From positions 1 to 25,973 of IMG/VR virus record IMGVR_UViG_3300048433_001311: DNA of 25,973 nt. One strand, 5' to 3'. This stretch comes from a virus. This document shows positions 9,515 through 17,666 of this stretch, piece after piece. Both the position numbers and the translations under genes were made by a program. Under the pieces are notes generated by a model, which saw only the letters and a program-made list of their open reading frames with translations, was not told the origin of the DNA and did no database searches. How positions within the stretch are numbered: position 1 is the first letter of the stretch; every line of letters starts with the position of its first letter.

Positions 9515-10435
9515 TTAACCTCCTTTAGTAGGTGCAGGGTCTGGTTGTGTTAACTCCGCATTAAGACTGCCCATTCCGTTTTCATCAAGTCCTCTTGTTC
9601 CGAGTTGATCTTTTTGCATAAATTCAATATCGTGTCTATTTAATGCACGAGTTTCTTGGAACGATATTTGTAAATCAACCTCAAGCGGTGCATTATCTGT
9701 AAAATAAACATTTCCAGTAGAATTAAAGTTTGTATTAACGCTTGTACAATATGAAGTATATATACGAGGAATAAATGGATTTTCTGTACCAGAATCCATA
9801 TTCATAAATTTAATTGTCCATACCGGAGGATAGTCAAGTGTAATTGTACTGCCTTCAGAACCACGAGAAGCATACATGAAATGTCTAAACTTCGATTGTA
9901 TTCTTCGAATAAGATCTGATTCTGATTGAGAACGTGCAACCATTTTAAAAGCAAATTCAAAGTCTCTTACAGTGTTATTGTTAAAGGTTGTATTCGTATT
10001 TGGATTGTTTATTTGCCGCGTTGTTAAGTTAGCAGCTGCTTGCAGATCAGCCGGCAGTGCTTTTGAAGCGAGCGTTGCTGCTGTCCGTGCATTTGTGCTT
10101 GTTATTTCTTTAAAAAGATCACCAAAGCCCTTTTGTCCAGTAAATTTTGATGCAACTACATTAGCGCCAAAATCTAAGTTAGTTGGCCCGTAATCTGCTC
10201 CGTCATCAAATGCTATATTCGCTGGAGCAGGAAACCATATTCTATGCGCCTGTACTTGACCGTTAAGCTTTCTTTCATGAGCAGTAAATACCATACACGG
10301 CCGAGTGACATCGCCTCTCATTTCTGGAGGATAAATAAGAGGAGCAATACTAGAGATTGTTTGGTCGGGTGCAGATGTACCGCTTTGAACTATTTTATCT
10401 TTTTTATTTGAGCTGAACGGGTTAAAGAATAACAT
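9515..10435 (-). CDS. 48: Baseplate tail-tube cap/initiator gp48
   Basis: 306 residues (T4 gp48 has 364). Recognised by 'APLIYPPEMRGDVTRPCMVF' (residues ~32-51) and the C-terminal tube-fold part ('IPRIYTSYCTSVNTNFNSTG', 'PLEVDLQISFQETRALNRHD'). gp48 sits on the hub and, with gp54, primes tail-tube polymerisation. It is the first gene of the minus-strand block and is divergent from gp4 across 21 nt. A TATAAATA late promoter ends 5 nt before the ATG. Confidence 0.9.
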   Translation of the reverse strand: MLFFNPFSSNKKDKIVQSGTSAPDQTISSIAPLIYPPEMRGDVTRPCMVFTAHERKLNGQVQAHRIWFPAPANIAFDDGADYGPTNLDFGANVVASKFTGQKGFGDLFKEITSTNARTAATLASKALPADLQAAANLTTRQINNPNTNTTFNNNTVRDFEFAFKMVARSQSESDLIRRIQSKFRHFMYASRGSEGSTITLDYPPVWTIKFMNMDSGTENPFIPRIYTSYCTSVNTNFNSTGNVYFTDNAPLEVDLQISFQETRALNRHDIEFMQKDQLGTRGLDENGMGSLNAELTQPDPAPTKGG

Positions 10436-10440
10436 AAATC

Positions 10441-10448
10441 TATTTATA
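10441..10448 (-). promoter_or_regulatory. T4-type late promoter (TATAAATA) for the gp48-to-gp6 block
   Basis: Minus-strand TATAAATAG ends 5 nt before the gp48 ATG, within a 21-nt divergent gap. The plus strand of the same gap has only a weak look-alike (TATAATAA, 10445-10452) 4 nt before the gp4 ATG, which may serve gp4. Confidence 0.7.
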
Positions 10449-10456
10449 ATAAAAAT

Positions 10457-10915
10457 ATGACATACAAGGGAAGATATACTGTAAAGAATCCGGACAAATA
10501 CGACGGTGATCCTACGAAAGTAGTATTCAGATCGTTATGGGAAAGGCAAGTCTTTAAATTTATGGATATGAATCCTGATGTAATTAAATGGCAATCAGAA
10601 GAAACCATTATTCCATACCGCTGTAAGACTGATAATAAAATTCACCGGTATTTTATGGATGTTAAGATGGTTACAAAAGATAAGACGTATCTCATTGAAA
10701 TAAAGCCAAAAAAACAAACTGAGGCACCGAAAGAACCAAAGAGAAAGACGAAAAGATATATTACTGAGGTAATGTCCTACATAAAAAATACCTCAAAGTG
10801 GGAAACTGCTGAAGCATACTGTGCTGATAGAGGATGGGAGTTTGTAATATGGACAGAAATAGAACTTGCGAAGCTTGGAATTAAACTTCTTGGTGCAAAG
10901 AAGCCAAAGAAATAG
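10457..10915 (+). CDS. 4: Head completion protein gp4 (nuclease-fold)
   Basis: 152 residues, like T4 gp4 (150). It matches the gp4 family ('VVFRSLWERQVFKFMDMNPD', 'HRYFMDVKMV', 'YLIEIKPKKQT'). E29, D68 and E81-x-K83 line up as a PD-(D/E)xK/TnsA-like nuclease core. gp4 acts after DNA packaging, closing the head so that the tail can join; whether it cuts DNA is not settled. It is the first gene of the plus block, and gp4 next to baseplate genes echoes T4 order 2-4-53-5. The stop TAG touches the late promoter of the next gene. Confidence 0.92.
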   Translation: MTYKGRYTVKNPDKYDGDPTKVVFRSLWERQVFKFMDMNPDVIKWQSEETIIPYRCKTDNKIHRYFMDVKMVTKDKTYLIEIKPKKQTEAPKEPKRKTKRYITEVMSYIKNTSKWETAEAYCADRGWEFVIWTEIELAKLGIKLLGAKKPKK

Positions 10916-10923
10916 TATAAATA
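10916..10923 (+). promoter_or_regulatory. T4-type late promoter (TATAAATA) for the 194-aa gene
   Basis: TATAAATAG begins at the base after the gp4 stop and ends 5 nt before the ATG at 10929. This spacing supports that ATG over an upstream in-frame ATG at 10866 that lies within gp4. Confidence 0.7.
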
Positions 10924-10928
10924 GGGAT

Positions 10929-11513
10929 ATGGCATCTCTCTTTGATCAAATACAGGCAGCAGCGTTTAGATCTGATATAAAACGTGGAACTAAGCAGTCT
11001 CTGAAATGGTTCAGGGAAAAAGTTGCTGAGATAAGAACAGTTAATCGTAAAGCTCTTTTAAGAGATGAAGCAACTAAAACAGTAGCAAAGCCGTTAATTG
11101 GTCGTATGTTTATGTATGCGTATGATCCTAAAAACAAAAAGACTCTGCCGTTTTATGATAAATTTCCTCTTATTATTATGGTCGACAAAGCCCCTGGAGG
11201 ATTTTACGGAATAAACTTACACTATCTTCCACCATTATTAAGAGCTAGATTCTTTGATAGGCTTCTTGAGTACTCAAATAATGATAAATATAATAGTAGT
11301 ACTCGTCTTAAAATGTCGTATGACCTTTTAAAAGGAGCATCAAAACTTTCTGCATTTAAACCATGCTATAAACACTATTTAACTAGACACATCAAATCAC
11401 AAATATCCGAAATATCTGCCAGCGAATGGGAGATTGCAATCTTTTTACCATCTGAACAGTTTGTTAAGAAAGGTAAAGATGCGGTATGGAAAGACTCAAG
11501 ATCTAAACTCTAA
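10929..11513 (+). CDS. Conserved T4-like phage protein, possible DNA end protector (gp2-like)
   Basis: 194 residues from ATG 10929, a start chosen because it follows the late promoter by 5 nt; the longer frame would overlap gp4. Recognisable segments are 'TKQSLKWFREKVAEIRTVNR' near the N-terminus, then 'MFMYAYDPKNKKTLPFYDKF' and 'GGFYGINLHYLPPLLRARFF', a pattern common in tailed-phage proteins of unclear role. It is rich in Lys/Arg, which fits nucleic-acid contact. In T4 the neighbour of gene 4 is gene 2, the DNA end protector on packaged ends, so a gp2-like role is plausible from synteny, but I see no specific gp2 motif. The stop overlaps the next ATG (TAATG). Confidence 0.8.
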   Translation: MASLFDQIQAAAFRSDIKRGTKQSLKWFREKVAEIRTVNRKALLRDEATKTVAKPLIGRMFMYAYDPKNKKTLPFYDKFPLIIMVDKAPGGFYGINLHYLPPLLRARFFDRLLEYSNNDKYNSSTRLKMSYDLLKGASKLSAFKPCYKHYLTRHIKSQISEISASEWEIAIFLPSEQFVKKGKDAVWKDSRSKL

Positions 11514-12178
11514 TGGAAATCGATAAACTAAAATCAGCTGTATCACGAAGAGACGGATTTGCTCGCGCTAATCGATTCGAAGCAGTAATAATACCACCAT
11601 TTGCTGCTTTTGGCGGAAGCGTAGATAAAGCAAGAGATCTTAATATCTTTTGCGAACAGTGTTCTTTCCCTGGAAGACAGATGCAAACATTTGAGACGAA
11701 TTACACTCGTCAACAAATAAAAATTGCGCAGTCATTTATTAACGAAGATGTTTCAATAACATTTAATCTCACTAATGATTTTTTTATTAAAGAAATATTT
11801 GATAGATGGACTAATTTAATTATCGATAGAAATACTTTTAAGAAAAATTATGATAGCGTATATAAAAGAGACATATATCTATATCAAAATGATAATAATA
11901 ATAGACATGTATTTGAAGTAGAATTGCGAAATGCATTTCCTGTATCGGTGCAAGCAGTTGAATCAAGTAACGGTGCAGCAGATATACAACAAGTAACTAT
12001 AGAATTTACTTATGAGGACTTTAAAGAAAAATATATTGATCAAACTCAGGATGATGCTACTCAACGTATAGATCAGGTTCGTCCTGGGCCCAGCACTGTT
12101 CCTCGAGAATTGCGCGATACAGCGCTAGGAGCCGCAGATGCAGCGATAGATAACGCTTTTTCTGGATTTGGCCTCTAA
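11513..12178 (+). CDS. Tail-tube-fold protein, probable baseplate tube initiator (gp54/gp19-like)
   Basis: 221 residues. The features are those of the gp19/gp54 tube fold: 'RANRFEAVIIPPF' near the start, 'CEQCSFPGRQMQTFETNYTR' (residues ~44-63), and 'ISVTF/VTIEFTYEDFKEKY'-type beta strands near the C-terminus. T4 gp54 (320 aa) caps gp48 and gp19 (163 aa) polymerises on it; length here is between the two. The location before gp26 and the tape measure, rather than beside a sheath gene, favours an initiator role. The ATG overlaps the preceding stop. The C-terminal ~35 residues are Asp/Ala-rich and probably flexible. Confidence 0.82.
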   Translation: MEIDKLKSAVSRRDGFARANRFEAVIIPPFAAFGGSVDKARDLNIFCEQCSFPGRQMQTFETNYTRQQIKIAQSFINEDVSITFNLTNDFFIKEIFDRWTNLIIDRNTFKKNYDSVYKRDIYLYQNDNNNRHVFEVELRNAFPVSVQAVESSNGAADIQQVTIEFTYEDFKEKYIDQTQDDATQRIDQVRPGPSTVPRELRDTALGAADAAIDNAFSGFGL

Positions 12179-12186
12179 TTAAAATA

Positions 12187-12194
12187 TATAAATA
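12187..12194 (+). promoter_or_regulatory. T4-type late promoter (TATAAATA) upstream of gp26
   Basis: The canonical octamer lies in the 58-nt gap before gp26, 42 nt from the ATG, so this transcript would carry a short AT-only leader, unlike most late genes here. It is embedded in an AT-only inverted repeat (12181-12200). Confidence 0.55.
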
Positions 12195-12236
12195 TATTTT
12201 TATATTATAACTGAATGAATAACAAATAACAAAATT

Positions 12237-12938
12237 ATGGCATTACCAAAACTAGATATACCGAAGTACCCTATTGAGGTACCTTCTCTTAATAAAACAG
12301 TTGATTTTAGACCGTTCCTTGTAAAGGAAGAAAAGGTTCTTATGATCGCTCAAGAAACACAAGATGACAGCAAGATCTTACCAATTATTAAAGATATTGT
12401 AAAAGCATGTTCTTTTGAAAAGCTCGATCCAAACGATTGTACTGCATCAGACCTTGAATTTATTTTCCTTAAGCTGAGAGCAAAAAGCGTAGGAGAAACC
12501 GTAACTGTGCGCATTAAATGTGAAAAGTGCGACGAATATGCAAATGTTAAAATTAACCTTGAAGATATTAAGATATCTGAGGTTAACGATGTTAGTAACA
12601 CAATTGAAATTACTGATTCAATCGGAATCGTATTAAAAAGTTTATCATTAAGAGATGCAGAAAAGATCGATGATAAAAGTCCTGAAAAGGCGTTTAATCA
12701 AACAATCATATATTCGATCGAATCTATCTACGATGCAGATAGTGTATATCCTGCAAGTGAATCAACTGAAAAAGAATTAATTGAATTTGTTGATTCATTA
12801 TCACATTCACATCTCGAAAAAATTCAAAAGTATATCCAAAATATTCCAAAGCTACAATATACTGCTAAATTTAAATGTGCAGAATGTGGTCATGATAATG
12901 AGATTGTATTAGAGGGAATTGATTCTTTTTTCTCATAA
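12237..12938 (+). CDS. 26: Baseplate hub assembly protein gp26
   Basis: 233 residues (T4 gp26 has 208). It starts 'MALPKLDIPKYPIEVPSLNK' and contains 'VDFRPFLVKEEKVLMIAQET', the signature of the T4 gp26-type baseplate family. Two CxxC pairs (C95/C98 and C214/C217) suggest a zinc ribbon. In T4, gp26 acts with gp51 in hub assembly. The position directly before the tape measure parallels the tail-assembly chaperone of siphophages (lambda gpG). The last codons contain a heptanucleotide slippery site, so a share of ribosomes may shift into the gp51-like frame before the TAA at 12936. There is no evident Shine-Dalgarno. Confidence 0.92.
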   Translation: MALPKLDIPKYPIEVPSLNKTVDFRPFLVKEEKVLMIAQETQDDSKILPIIKDIVKACSFEKLDPNDCTASDLEFIFLKLRAKSVGETVTVRIKCEKCDEYANVKINLEDIKISEVNDVSNTIEITDSIGIVLKSLSLRDAEKIDDKSPEKAFNQTIIYSIESIYDADSVYPASESTEKELIEFVDSLSHSHLEKIQKYIQNIPKLQYTAKFKCAECGHDNEIVLEGIDSFFS

Positions 12939-12967
12939 GCCTTTCTCATGATTCCTTAGCGAATCAT
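12926..12967 (+). promoter_or_regulatory. Candidate programmed -1 frameshift signal (T_TTT_TTC plus hairpin)
   Basis: T TTT TTC occupies 12926-12932 in exact X_XXY_YYZ phase with gp26 (codons TCT TTT TTC), four to five codons before its stop. A perfect 7-bp hairpin (ATGATTC/GAATCAT, 6-nt loop) spans 12948-12967, 15 nt downstream, a somewhat long spacer. After a -1 slip the reading frame stays open to 13117. Confidence 0.72.
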
Positions 12968-13117
12968 TATCAGACAAACTTTGCGATGATGCAACATCAT
13001 CAATACAGTTTAACTGAACTTGACAATATGATCCCGTGGGAAAGGCAGATATACGTATCTCTTCTTCAGGAGCATATAAAGGAAGAAAATGAGCGAATTA
13101 AACGGCAAAACAAATAA
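12932..13117 (+). CDS. gp51-like C-terminal extension of gp26, expressed by -1 frameshift
   Basis: After a -1 slip at 12926-12932, 61 more residues follow gp26 residue 232, giving a 293-residue fusion. The extension reads '...SLSHDSLANHYQTNFAMMQH' and 'YSLTELDNMIPWERQIYVSL', then a charged helix (EEN, KRQNK). This 'SLTELxNMIPWER' pattern is typical of the small ORF after gp26 in T4-like marine phages, in the place of T4 gene 51. An independent start is unlikely: the first in-frame ATG (12986) is already inside the conserved segment and has no ribosome-binding site. By analogy with lambda gpG-T, the fusion would be the tape-measure chaperone. The stop overlaps the late promoter of the tape-measure gene. 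Confidence 0.72.
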   Translation, partial: LISLSHDSLANHYQTNFAMMQHHQYSLTELDNMIPWERQIYVSLLQEHIKEENERIKRQNK

Positions 13118-13120
13118 ATA
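13113..13120 (+). promoter_or_regulatory. Variant late promoter (AATAAATA) for the tape-measure gene
   Basis: AATAAATAG ends 5 nt before the ATG at 13126 and contains the stop codon (13115-13117) of the gp51-like frame. First base differs from the T4 consensus. Confidence 0.55.
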
Positions 13121-13125
13121 GATAC

Positions 13126-16100
13126 ATGGCCGACCTACAAGAGTTAATAAAAGCAATTAAGCAAGATAAAGAAAGCAACGGTGATAGGGATATCAAAGCT
13201 ACTTTAGATCTATCTGAATTGTTAGGTAGTAACGATAATTTAGATACTACGAATTATCTCTTGGCTTTAAAATATATTAAAGTTAGAAGGAATATTCTTA
13301 ATGCACTTATTAAGAAGACACAAGGAGGAAAGTTAAGAGGTCTTAAACTTGGTAAAGAGATAAAAATATCTGACCTTCTAGGTGAACCACCCAAGCTAGG
13401 CCTTCTCACGGGTTTAAAATGGTTAAGAGTTAAAAATCAAATTCTCAAAAAGGTTGGCGCAGCTGCTTCTAACGCAAACTTTGAGTTTGGTAAAGAGATA
13501 GATATTAATGATATACTTGGCTCTTCACCTGAGCAAGATTTTATAACGAAAACACGATTCTTTTTAATTCGTCAAAAGCTATTATCAAAGATTTCTGATG
13601 CAGCAAAAGCCTTTAATGGTGAGGCAGCACTCGAAGGAATATTGGGAATAGAAAAAAAATCTGATGAAATTGAAGGAATTGACTCGAGTAAATCCTTAGG
13701 CACAGCAGAAGACGAACGTATAGCCACAGCTGAAGGTATGTCCGCAGTTTCAGGTCTATCTACTGACGAATCATTAGATGAGTTACGCGGTATTCATACT
13801 GGTATTGATAATATCTATGATCATCTTAAGGAAACAAACGATGTATCAGACGATACAGAAAATGCAAGAGAACAAATAGCTCGCAACGAAAGACGTCATC
13901 AAGAACTACTACAAGCTGTGCGCGGCGGTGGTGGCTTTATGGGAAGTGGTGGAATAGCTGGTGGTGATCAACATGATGGTGCCGGAAGTGGTTTATTAGG
14001 AATGGGAGCAGACGTTTACGGAGATTACCTACTTGGTAAAGGAGTTGAAAAAGGTTTAAGCAATAGAGGAAAGCCAAAGACACCTCGCCCAAAAGGGAGA
14101 TTCGGCCGAGCATTTCAAGCAGTAAAAAACCTCGGTCCTCGGGCCGTGAGCGCGGGTAAAACAGCATTAGCGCTTAGCGGAGTCACAACTCTGGCAAGAG
14201 CGGCGGTGCCTTTGGCAATGTCGCCACCGGGTGTGATGGCTGGCACTGGTATCGCTGGTTATCTTGCAGGAACAGGGATCAACAATATTCCGAAATTGTT
14301 TGGAAGTGAAGATAGATTCAGCGATATGATGGGCAGGCCTTTGGGAAATAAGCTTGCACAAATGAGAGGTGTTGATATGTCTGGTCCTCTTCCTGAAGAA
14401 AAGATACTAGAATTGCAGAGACAGGGATTCGATGCCAATAAACCAATTTATGAAAAACGGGGTATTTATGGATTTCGAAAGAAAGTAATAACAGGTTATG
14501 AAAAATTGGACAAGGGCGTGCCACTGACACCAGAGATTGCACGCGACATGGCAGACAATTTAAAAGCTGCTAGGAAAAGGCAAGACAATGCACGCATCGC
14601 AAAAGGCATGGAACCACTTAAGCCAGGAGATGAAGGTTACCTAAAAATGCCAGATGATATTAACGAAGATGGAACGATGAAAGTTGCACCGGTATCTCCA
14701 ACTCCGGTATCTCCAGCTCCGGTATCTCCAACCGAAAGCATAACCGGTCAAAAGGAAAAGGTAGAGTCGACATCAAACAGTTCTCCAACAGAAACAATAA
14801 CCGGTAAGAAAACCGATGGAGAAGCAAATTATAAAATGGTAATGGAGAATGCCATAAGTGCTAAAAAAGATTTAGATTCTTTTGAAGATGAGACTGTCGA
14901 AGGAAAAGATTACGAAATGATTGACCGACCACAGGGATATCGCGGTATCTATTACAGCGTCGGTGGTTTCGATGAAGACGGTGATGATGGCCCGATGCAG
15001 ATACGGAAATATAAAGATCCAGCTCAACAAAAGAAATTTATAGAATTAGAAAATGCTGAAATCGCAGCAGCTAATAAAGTGGATCAAGGCGAGGTAGACA
15101 TGCTAATAGACGCTGGCATGTTGAATAAAAGATATGGCGGCGAGGGCGGAAGTAGAAGGCTTAATTTTAGACAAAATCTAAAATTAGCTCGGGCACGATA
15201 TGTTAAAGCTAATAACATTGACATTTATGCGGGTACAGAAAGAGGTTCTGAGGAATACTACCGAGCACAGAGCGATGATATCTCGTACGGTGGTAGAAAT
15301 GCCATACGAAAAAACATATTAGGCGAAGATAATACCTTTAAGCCAACTGAACCAGCTGAAGAAAAAAGTACACAACTACCATTTTCGGGTGGTGCCGTTG
15401 ACCGTGCCGTTGAAGAAAAAAGTACACAACTACCATTTTTAGAAGACAGCGTTCTCTCTGCTGGCACAGGCTTGCCTATAGCGGAAGACGATATGACTGA
15501 AGGTACAAAGCTTCGTATGGAGCACAATAAAAGTTTCGTTAAAAAACAAGATGCTGAAATCGCAGCAGCTGCTAAGCCAACTGAATCTATAACAGGAGAG
15601 ATTAAGCCTGATATCAAACAAGGTTTTGGATTCATTGATGGAAATCCTGTAGCAGTAATAGAGGGAATACCACATATGTATGGAACTACGATGACAGAGT
15701 CAAGAATAGTTAAAGCATATGGCTACGAACATGAGATCAAAGGAGAACCTGCTTTTTATATTAAGAAGGGAGTTAATAATCTCGATGATGATCCAAGCAA
15801 CCATATAGTTCACCCAACAATATACGAAGATTTTAAAAAATCGGTGAAGCCTCTCGAGAATGGAATGGGAATACCTCTGGACGAAAAGATGATTAGAAAG
15901 TTGGATACCGCAGCGGGACTTAAACAACTTGATCCAAATTCTGTATCTGCTAGTGGAAATATAATGGGAGATACCGGTGTAGATACTATTTTAACAGCTC
16001 CTGATTTAAGTGCTGATGCCAATCAACGAGACTTTAATTCCCTAGATCCTCTTTTTCCGGGGTCTTCAGGTCGTGTTATGCCAGGTATGTCGTTTGAATC

Positions 16101-16677
16101 ACGTATGAGACAGAGCATTGCAGGTATGGATGCAGATGAAACAGCACAAATACAAGCACGTTCAGGAAATTTCAAGGAAGAGTCAGCAGCAAGAATGGCT
16201 GATACCGGAGAAGATAATCTTACTAATACCGCTCAACCAATAAGACGGCCTGGTGTATTTGGACAGACGCAAGGACTAAACGGATTTGCAAACAAAGCAA
16301 TCGGTGCAATCGCTGGTCCAGATTTTCAAGCGAAAATTCGAAGAGTACTATCCTCTCGAAATCCTATTGGAGAAGGTAAAAAGTTGTTTGATAGAACTAA
16401 AAATCGTGTCGAAGGATTTGGCGAACTTAGTCCATTACAACAAGGTGTGAGAATTTTAAATGCACCAGTTCCAACTGGTGGATCACAATTAGCTGCAACG
16501 CAAAGTCAAAATCAAGATTTAAGGGGTGAATTAACAAGTTCAGCATCATCAGTTACTGTACCTACCGTTATTAATAATAATAATCAACGTTCTAGCAATG
16601 TAACAAACTCATCGATGGCTTTAGAACATGTTGATAAAACTCGAGCGCTGTTTAGCAAAACCAATTTAGGTTGGTAA
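13126..16677 (+). CDS. Putative tail tape-measure protein (gp29-like)
   Basis: 1183 residues, twice T4 gp29 (590). It is placed directly after gp26/gp51-like chaperones, as tape measures are. The N-terminus has three tandem ~42-52-residue helical repeats, each beginning with an LG box (LDLSELLG 27-34, IKISDLLG 79-86, IDINDILG 125-132, then EGILG ~170). A hydrophobic Gly/Ala-rich segment lies at ~340-386, suited to membrane entry during ejection. The middle is charged, probably disordered and repeat-bearing (PVSPTPVSPAPVSPT; TESITG three times; EEKSTQLPF twice). The C-terminus ('TVPTVINNNNQRSSNVTNSS') resembles tail proteins of marine T4-like phages. If the usual ~1.5 Angstrom per residue applies to the whole chain, the tail would be long (~175 nm), but the middle may be an insertion. 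Confidence 0.75.
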   Translation: MADLQELIKAIKQDKESNGDRDIKATLDLSELLGSNDNLDTTNYLLALKYIKVRRNILNALIKKTQGGKLRGLKLGKEIKISDLLGEPPKLGLLTGLKWLRVKNQILKKVGAAASNANFEFGKEIDINDILGSSPEQDFITKTRFFLIRQKLLSKISDAAKAFNGEAALEGILGIEKKSDEIEGIDSSKSLGTAEDERIATAEGMSAVSGLSTDESLDELRGIHTGIDNIYDHLKETNDVSDDTENAREQIARNERRHQELLQAVRGGGGFMGSGGIAGGDQHDGAGSGLLGMGADVYGDYLLGKGVEKGLSNRGKPKTPRPKGRFGRAFQAVKNLGPRAVSAGKTALALSGVTTLARAAVPLAMSPPGVMAGTGIAGYLAGTGINNIPKLFGSEDRFSDMMGRPLGNKLAQMRGVDMSGPLPEEKILELQRQGFDANKPIYEKRGIYGFRKKVITGYEKLDKGVPLTPEIARDMADNLKAARKRQDNARIAKGMEPLKPGDEGYLKMPDDINEDGTMKVAPVSPTPVSPAPVSPTESITGQKEKVESTSNSSPTETITGKKTDGEANYKMVMENAISAKKDLDSFEDETVEGKDYEMIDRPQGYRGIYYSVGGFDEDGDDGPMQIRKYKDPAQQKKFIELENAEIAAANKVDQGEVDMLIDAGMLNKRYGGEGGSRRLNFRQNLKLARARYVKANNIDIYAGTERGSEEYYRAQSDDISYGGRNAIRKNILGEDNTFKPTEPAEEKSTQLPFSGGAVDRAVEEKSTQLPFLEDSVLSAGTGLPIAEDDMTEGTKLRMEHNKSFVKKQDAEIAAAAKPTESITGEIKPDIKQGFGFIDGNPVAVIEGIPHMYGTTMTESRIVKAYGYEHEIKGEPAFYIKKGVNNLDDDPSNHIVHPTIYEDFKKSVKPLENGMGIPLDEKMIRKLDTAAGLKQLDPNSVSASGNIMGDTGVDTILTAPDLSADANQRDFNSLDPLFPGSSGRVMPGMSFESRMRQSIAGMDADETAQIQARSGNFKEESAARMADTGEDNLTNTAQPIRRPGVFGQTQGLNGFANKAIGAIAGPDFQAKIRRVLSSRNPIGEGKKLFDRTKNRVEGFGELSPLQQGVRILNAPVPTGGSQLAATQSQNQDLRGELTSSASSVTVPTVINNNNQRSSNVTNSSMALEHVDKTRALFSKTNLGW
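15053..15570 (+). repeat. In-frame direct repeats in the middle of the tape-measure gene
   Basis: A 20-nt exact repeat occurs at 15053-15072 and 15551-15570 (both encode AEIAAA, same frame). A 29-nt exact repeat occurs at 15357-15385 and 15411-15439 (both encode EEKSTQLPF), 54 nt apart. These look like recent internal duplications. Confidence 0.8.
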
Positions 16678-16678
16678 C

Positions 16679-16714
16679 AAAAAAAGAGGGAAGCAGCATA
16701 AGCCACTTCCCTCT
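16679..16714 (-). terminator. Rho-independent terminator for gp32
   Basis: A perfect 9-bp stem (16685-16693 with 16706-16714, 12-nt loop) is followed on the minus strand by seven T. It lies 23 nt past the gp32 stop. On the plus strand no T-run follows, so it mainly ends gp32 transcripts, though the hairpin also closes the tape-measure mRNA. Confidence 0.85.
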
Positions 16715-16736
16715 ACTTATTCTAGTTCAGAGATGC

Positions 16737-17654
16737 TTAGCCTTGTTGAGCTAACTTGGCAAAATAGTCAAGTGTGTCACCATCATCTTCTGTATCTAGG
16801 CTTACATTAGTGTCTTCCTGAGGAACATCTACTTTAGCAGCAGGTGCATCGACTCGTGGTGGAAGTGTCTCGTTAAGCTCGACTTGTGTATCTGTCGAAA
16901 ATGTATCTGCTACAGTTTCTTCACCGAGGACCTCATATAATTTCTTCTTTAGGTCAGCGTAAGACTTATAGTTGTCTTGGCTAACAAACTCATTCAAGCT
17001 ATGAAGAGTATTATATACAGACTCGAGCTTCGCTTCGTCTCCTTCGAATAGTTCAGAAGAACCTTCGAATTCAGACTTATCATAATTACGATAGCCTTCG
17101 AAGTTACGAATTTTCAGCTTGAAGTTAGCACCGCCCCAAAAATCAAATGGGTTAACAGGCTTTTCATCTTGAAACTGTGGTTGCATAACATCCATTACCT
17201 TATCCATGATCTTCTTACCATACTTGTAAAGGAAAACTTTTCCTTCATTTTCAGGGTTAGCAGAGTCAGAGATAACGAGGATATTAGAGACGTGATGAAG
17301 GCGACGCTTACGCATACGTGCAAGCTCTTTATCTTCTTCACGACCTGTGTTCCACAGTTGTGTATTCATTTCACTTACAGGATCGGTTTGACCAATCGAT
17401 GTAAGAGAATTTTCGATATACCAGCGACCAGTTGGACCTTTAAATCCATGATCCCAGTACTTAATCCACGGGAGGTCTTCACCTTCAGGGGAGGGTAAGA
17501 AGCGAATAACGGCATAACCATTACCTGCTTTATCGACGGTTGGTGCCCAGAATCGATCATCACCGTATGATTTCTTTTCGGTGTCTTTAGAAGCTGCATT
17601 AATGAGCTTATCGATTGCTGATGCACGGTTTTGTTTTAGGTTCGCGAACGACAT
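16737..17654 (-). CDS. 32: Single-stranded DNA-binding protein gp32
   Basis: 305 residues (T4 gp32 has 301). The N-terminal basic LAST-type segment ('MSFANLKQNRASAIDKLINA') supports cooperativity. The core ('GYAVIRFLPSPEGEDLPWIK', 'YWDHGFKGPTGRWYIENSLT') is the gp32 OB-fold, and the acidic tail (EDTNVSLDTEDDGDTLDYF) recruits replication partners such as gp59. T4's zinc ligands (CPVC) are replaced: the segment reads DPVSEMN, so the zinc is absent, as I recall for marine T4-like gp32. It protects ssDNA in replication, repair and recombination. It follows gp59 (34 nt) and ends at a strong terminator. The leader before ATG is A/T-only and has no Shine-Dalgarno, which fits gp32-type translational autoregulation. 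Confidence 0.96.
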   Translation of the reverse strand: MSFANLKQNRASAIDKLINAASKDTEKKSYGDDRFWAPTVDKAGNGYAVIRFLPSPEGEDLPWIKYWDHGFKGPTGRWYIENSLTSIGQTDPVSEMNTQLWNTGREEDKELARMRKRRLHHVSNILVISDSANPENEGKVFLYKYGKKIMDKVMDVMQPQFQDEKPVNPFDFWGGANFKLKIRNFEGYRNYDKSEFEGSSELFEGDEAKLESVYNTLHSLNEFVSQDNYKSYADLKKKLYEVLGEETVADTFSTDTQVELNETLPPRVDAPAAKVDVPQEDTNVSLDTEDDGDTLDYFAKLAQQG

Positions 17655-17666
17655 ATTATTTTTTTA

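Noticed and set aside
12181-12200. AT-only inverted repeat before gp26 as terminator
   Set aside because: The stem is entirely A/T and weak, and the sequence is better explained by the late promoter it contains.
12986-13117. Independent start of the gp51-like segment at ATG 12986
   Set aside because: There is no Shine-Dalgarno or promoter at the right distance, and the conserved-looking sequence begins upstream of this ATG; frameshifting explains it better.
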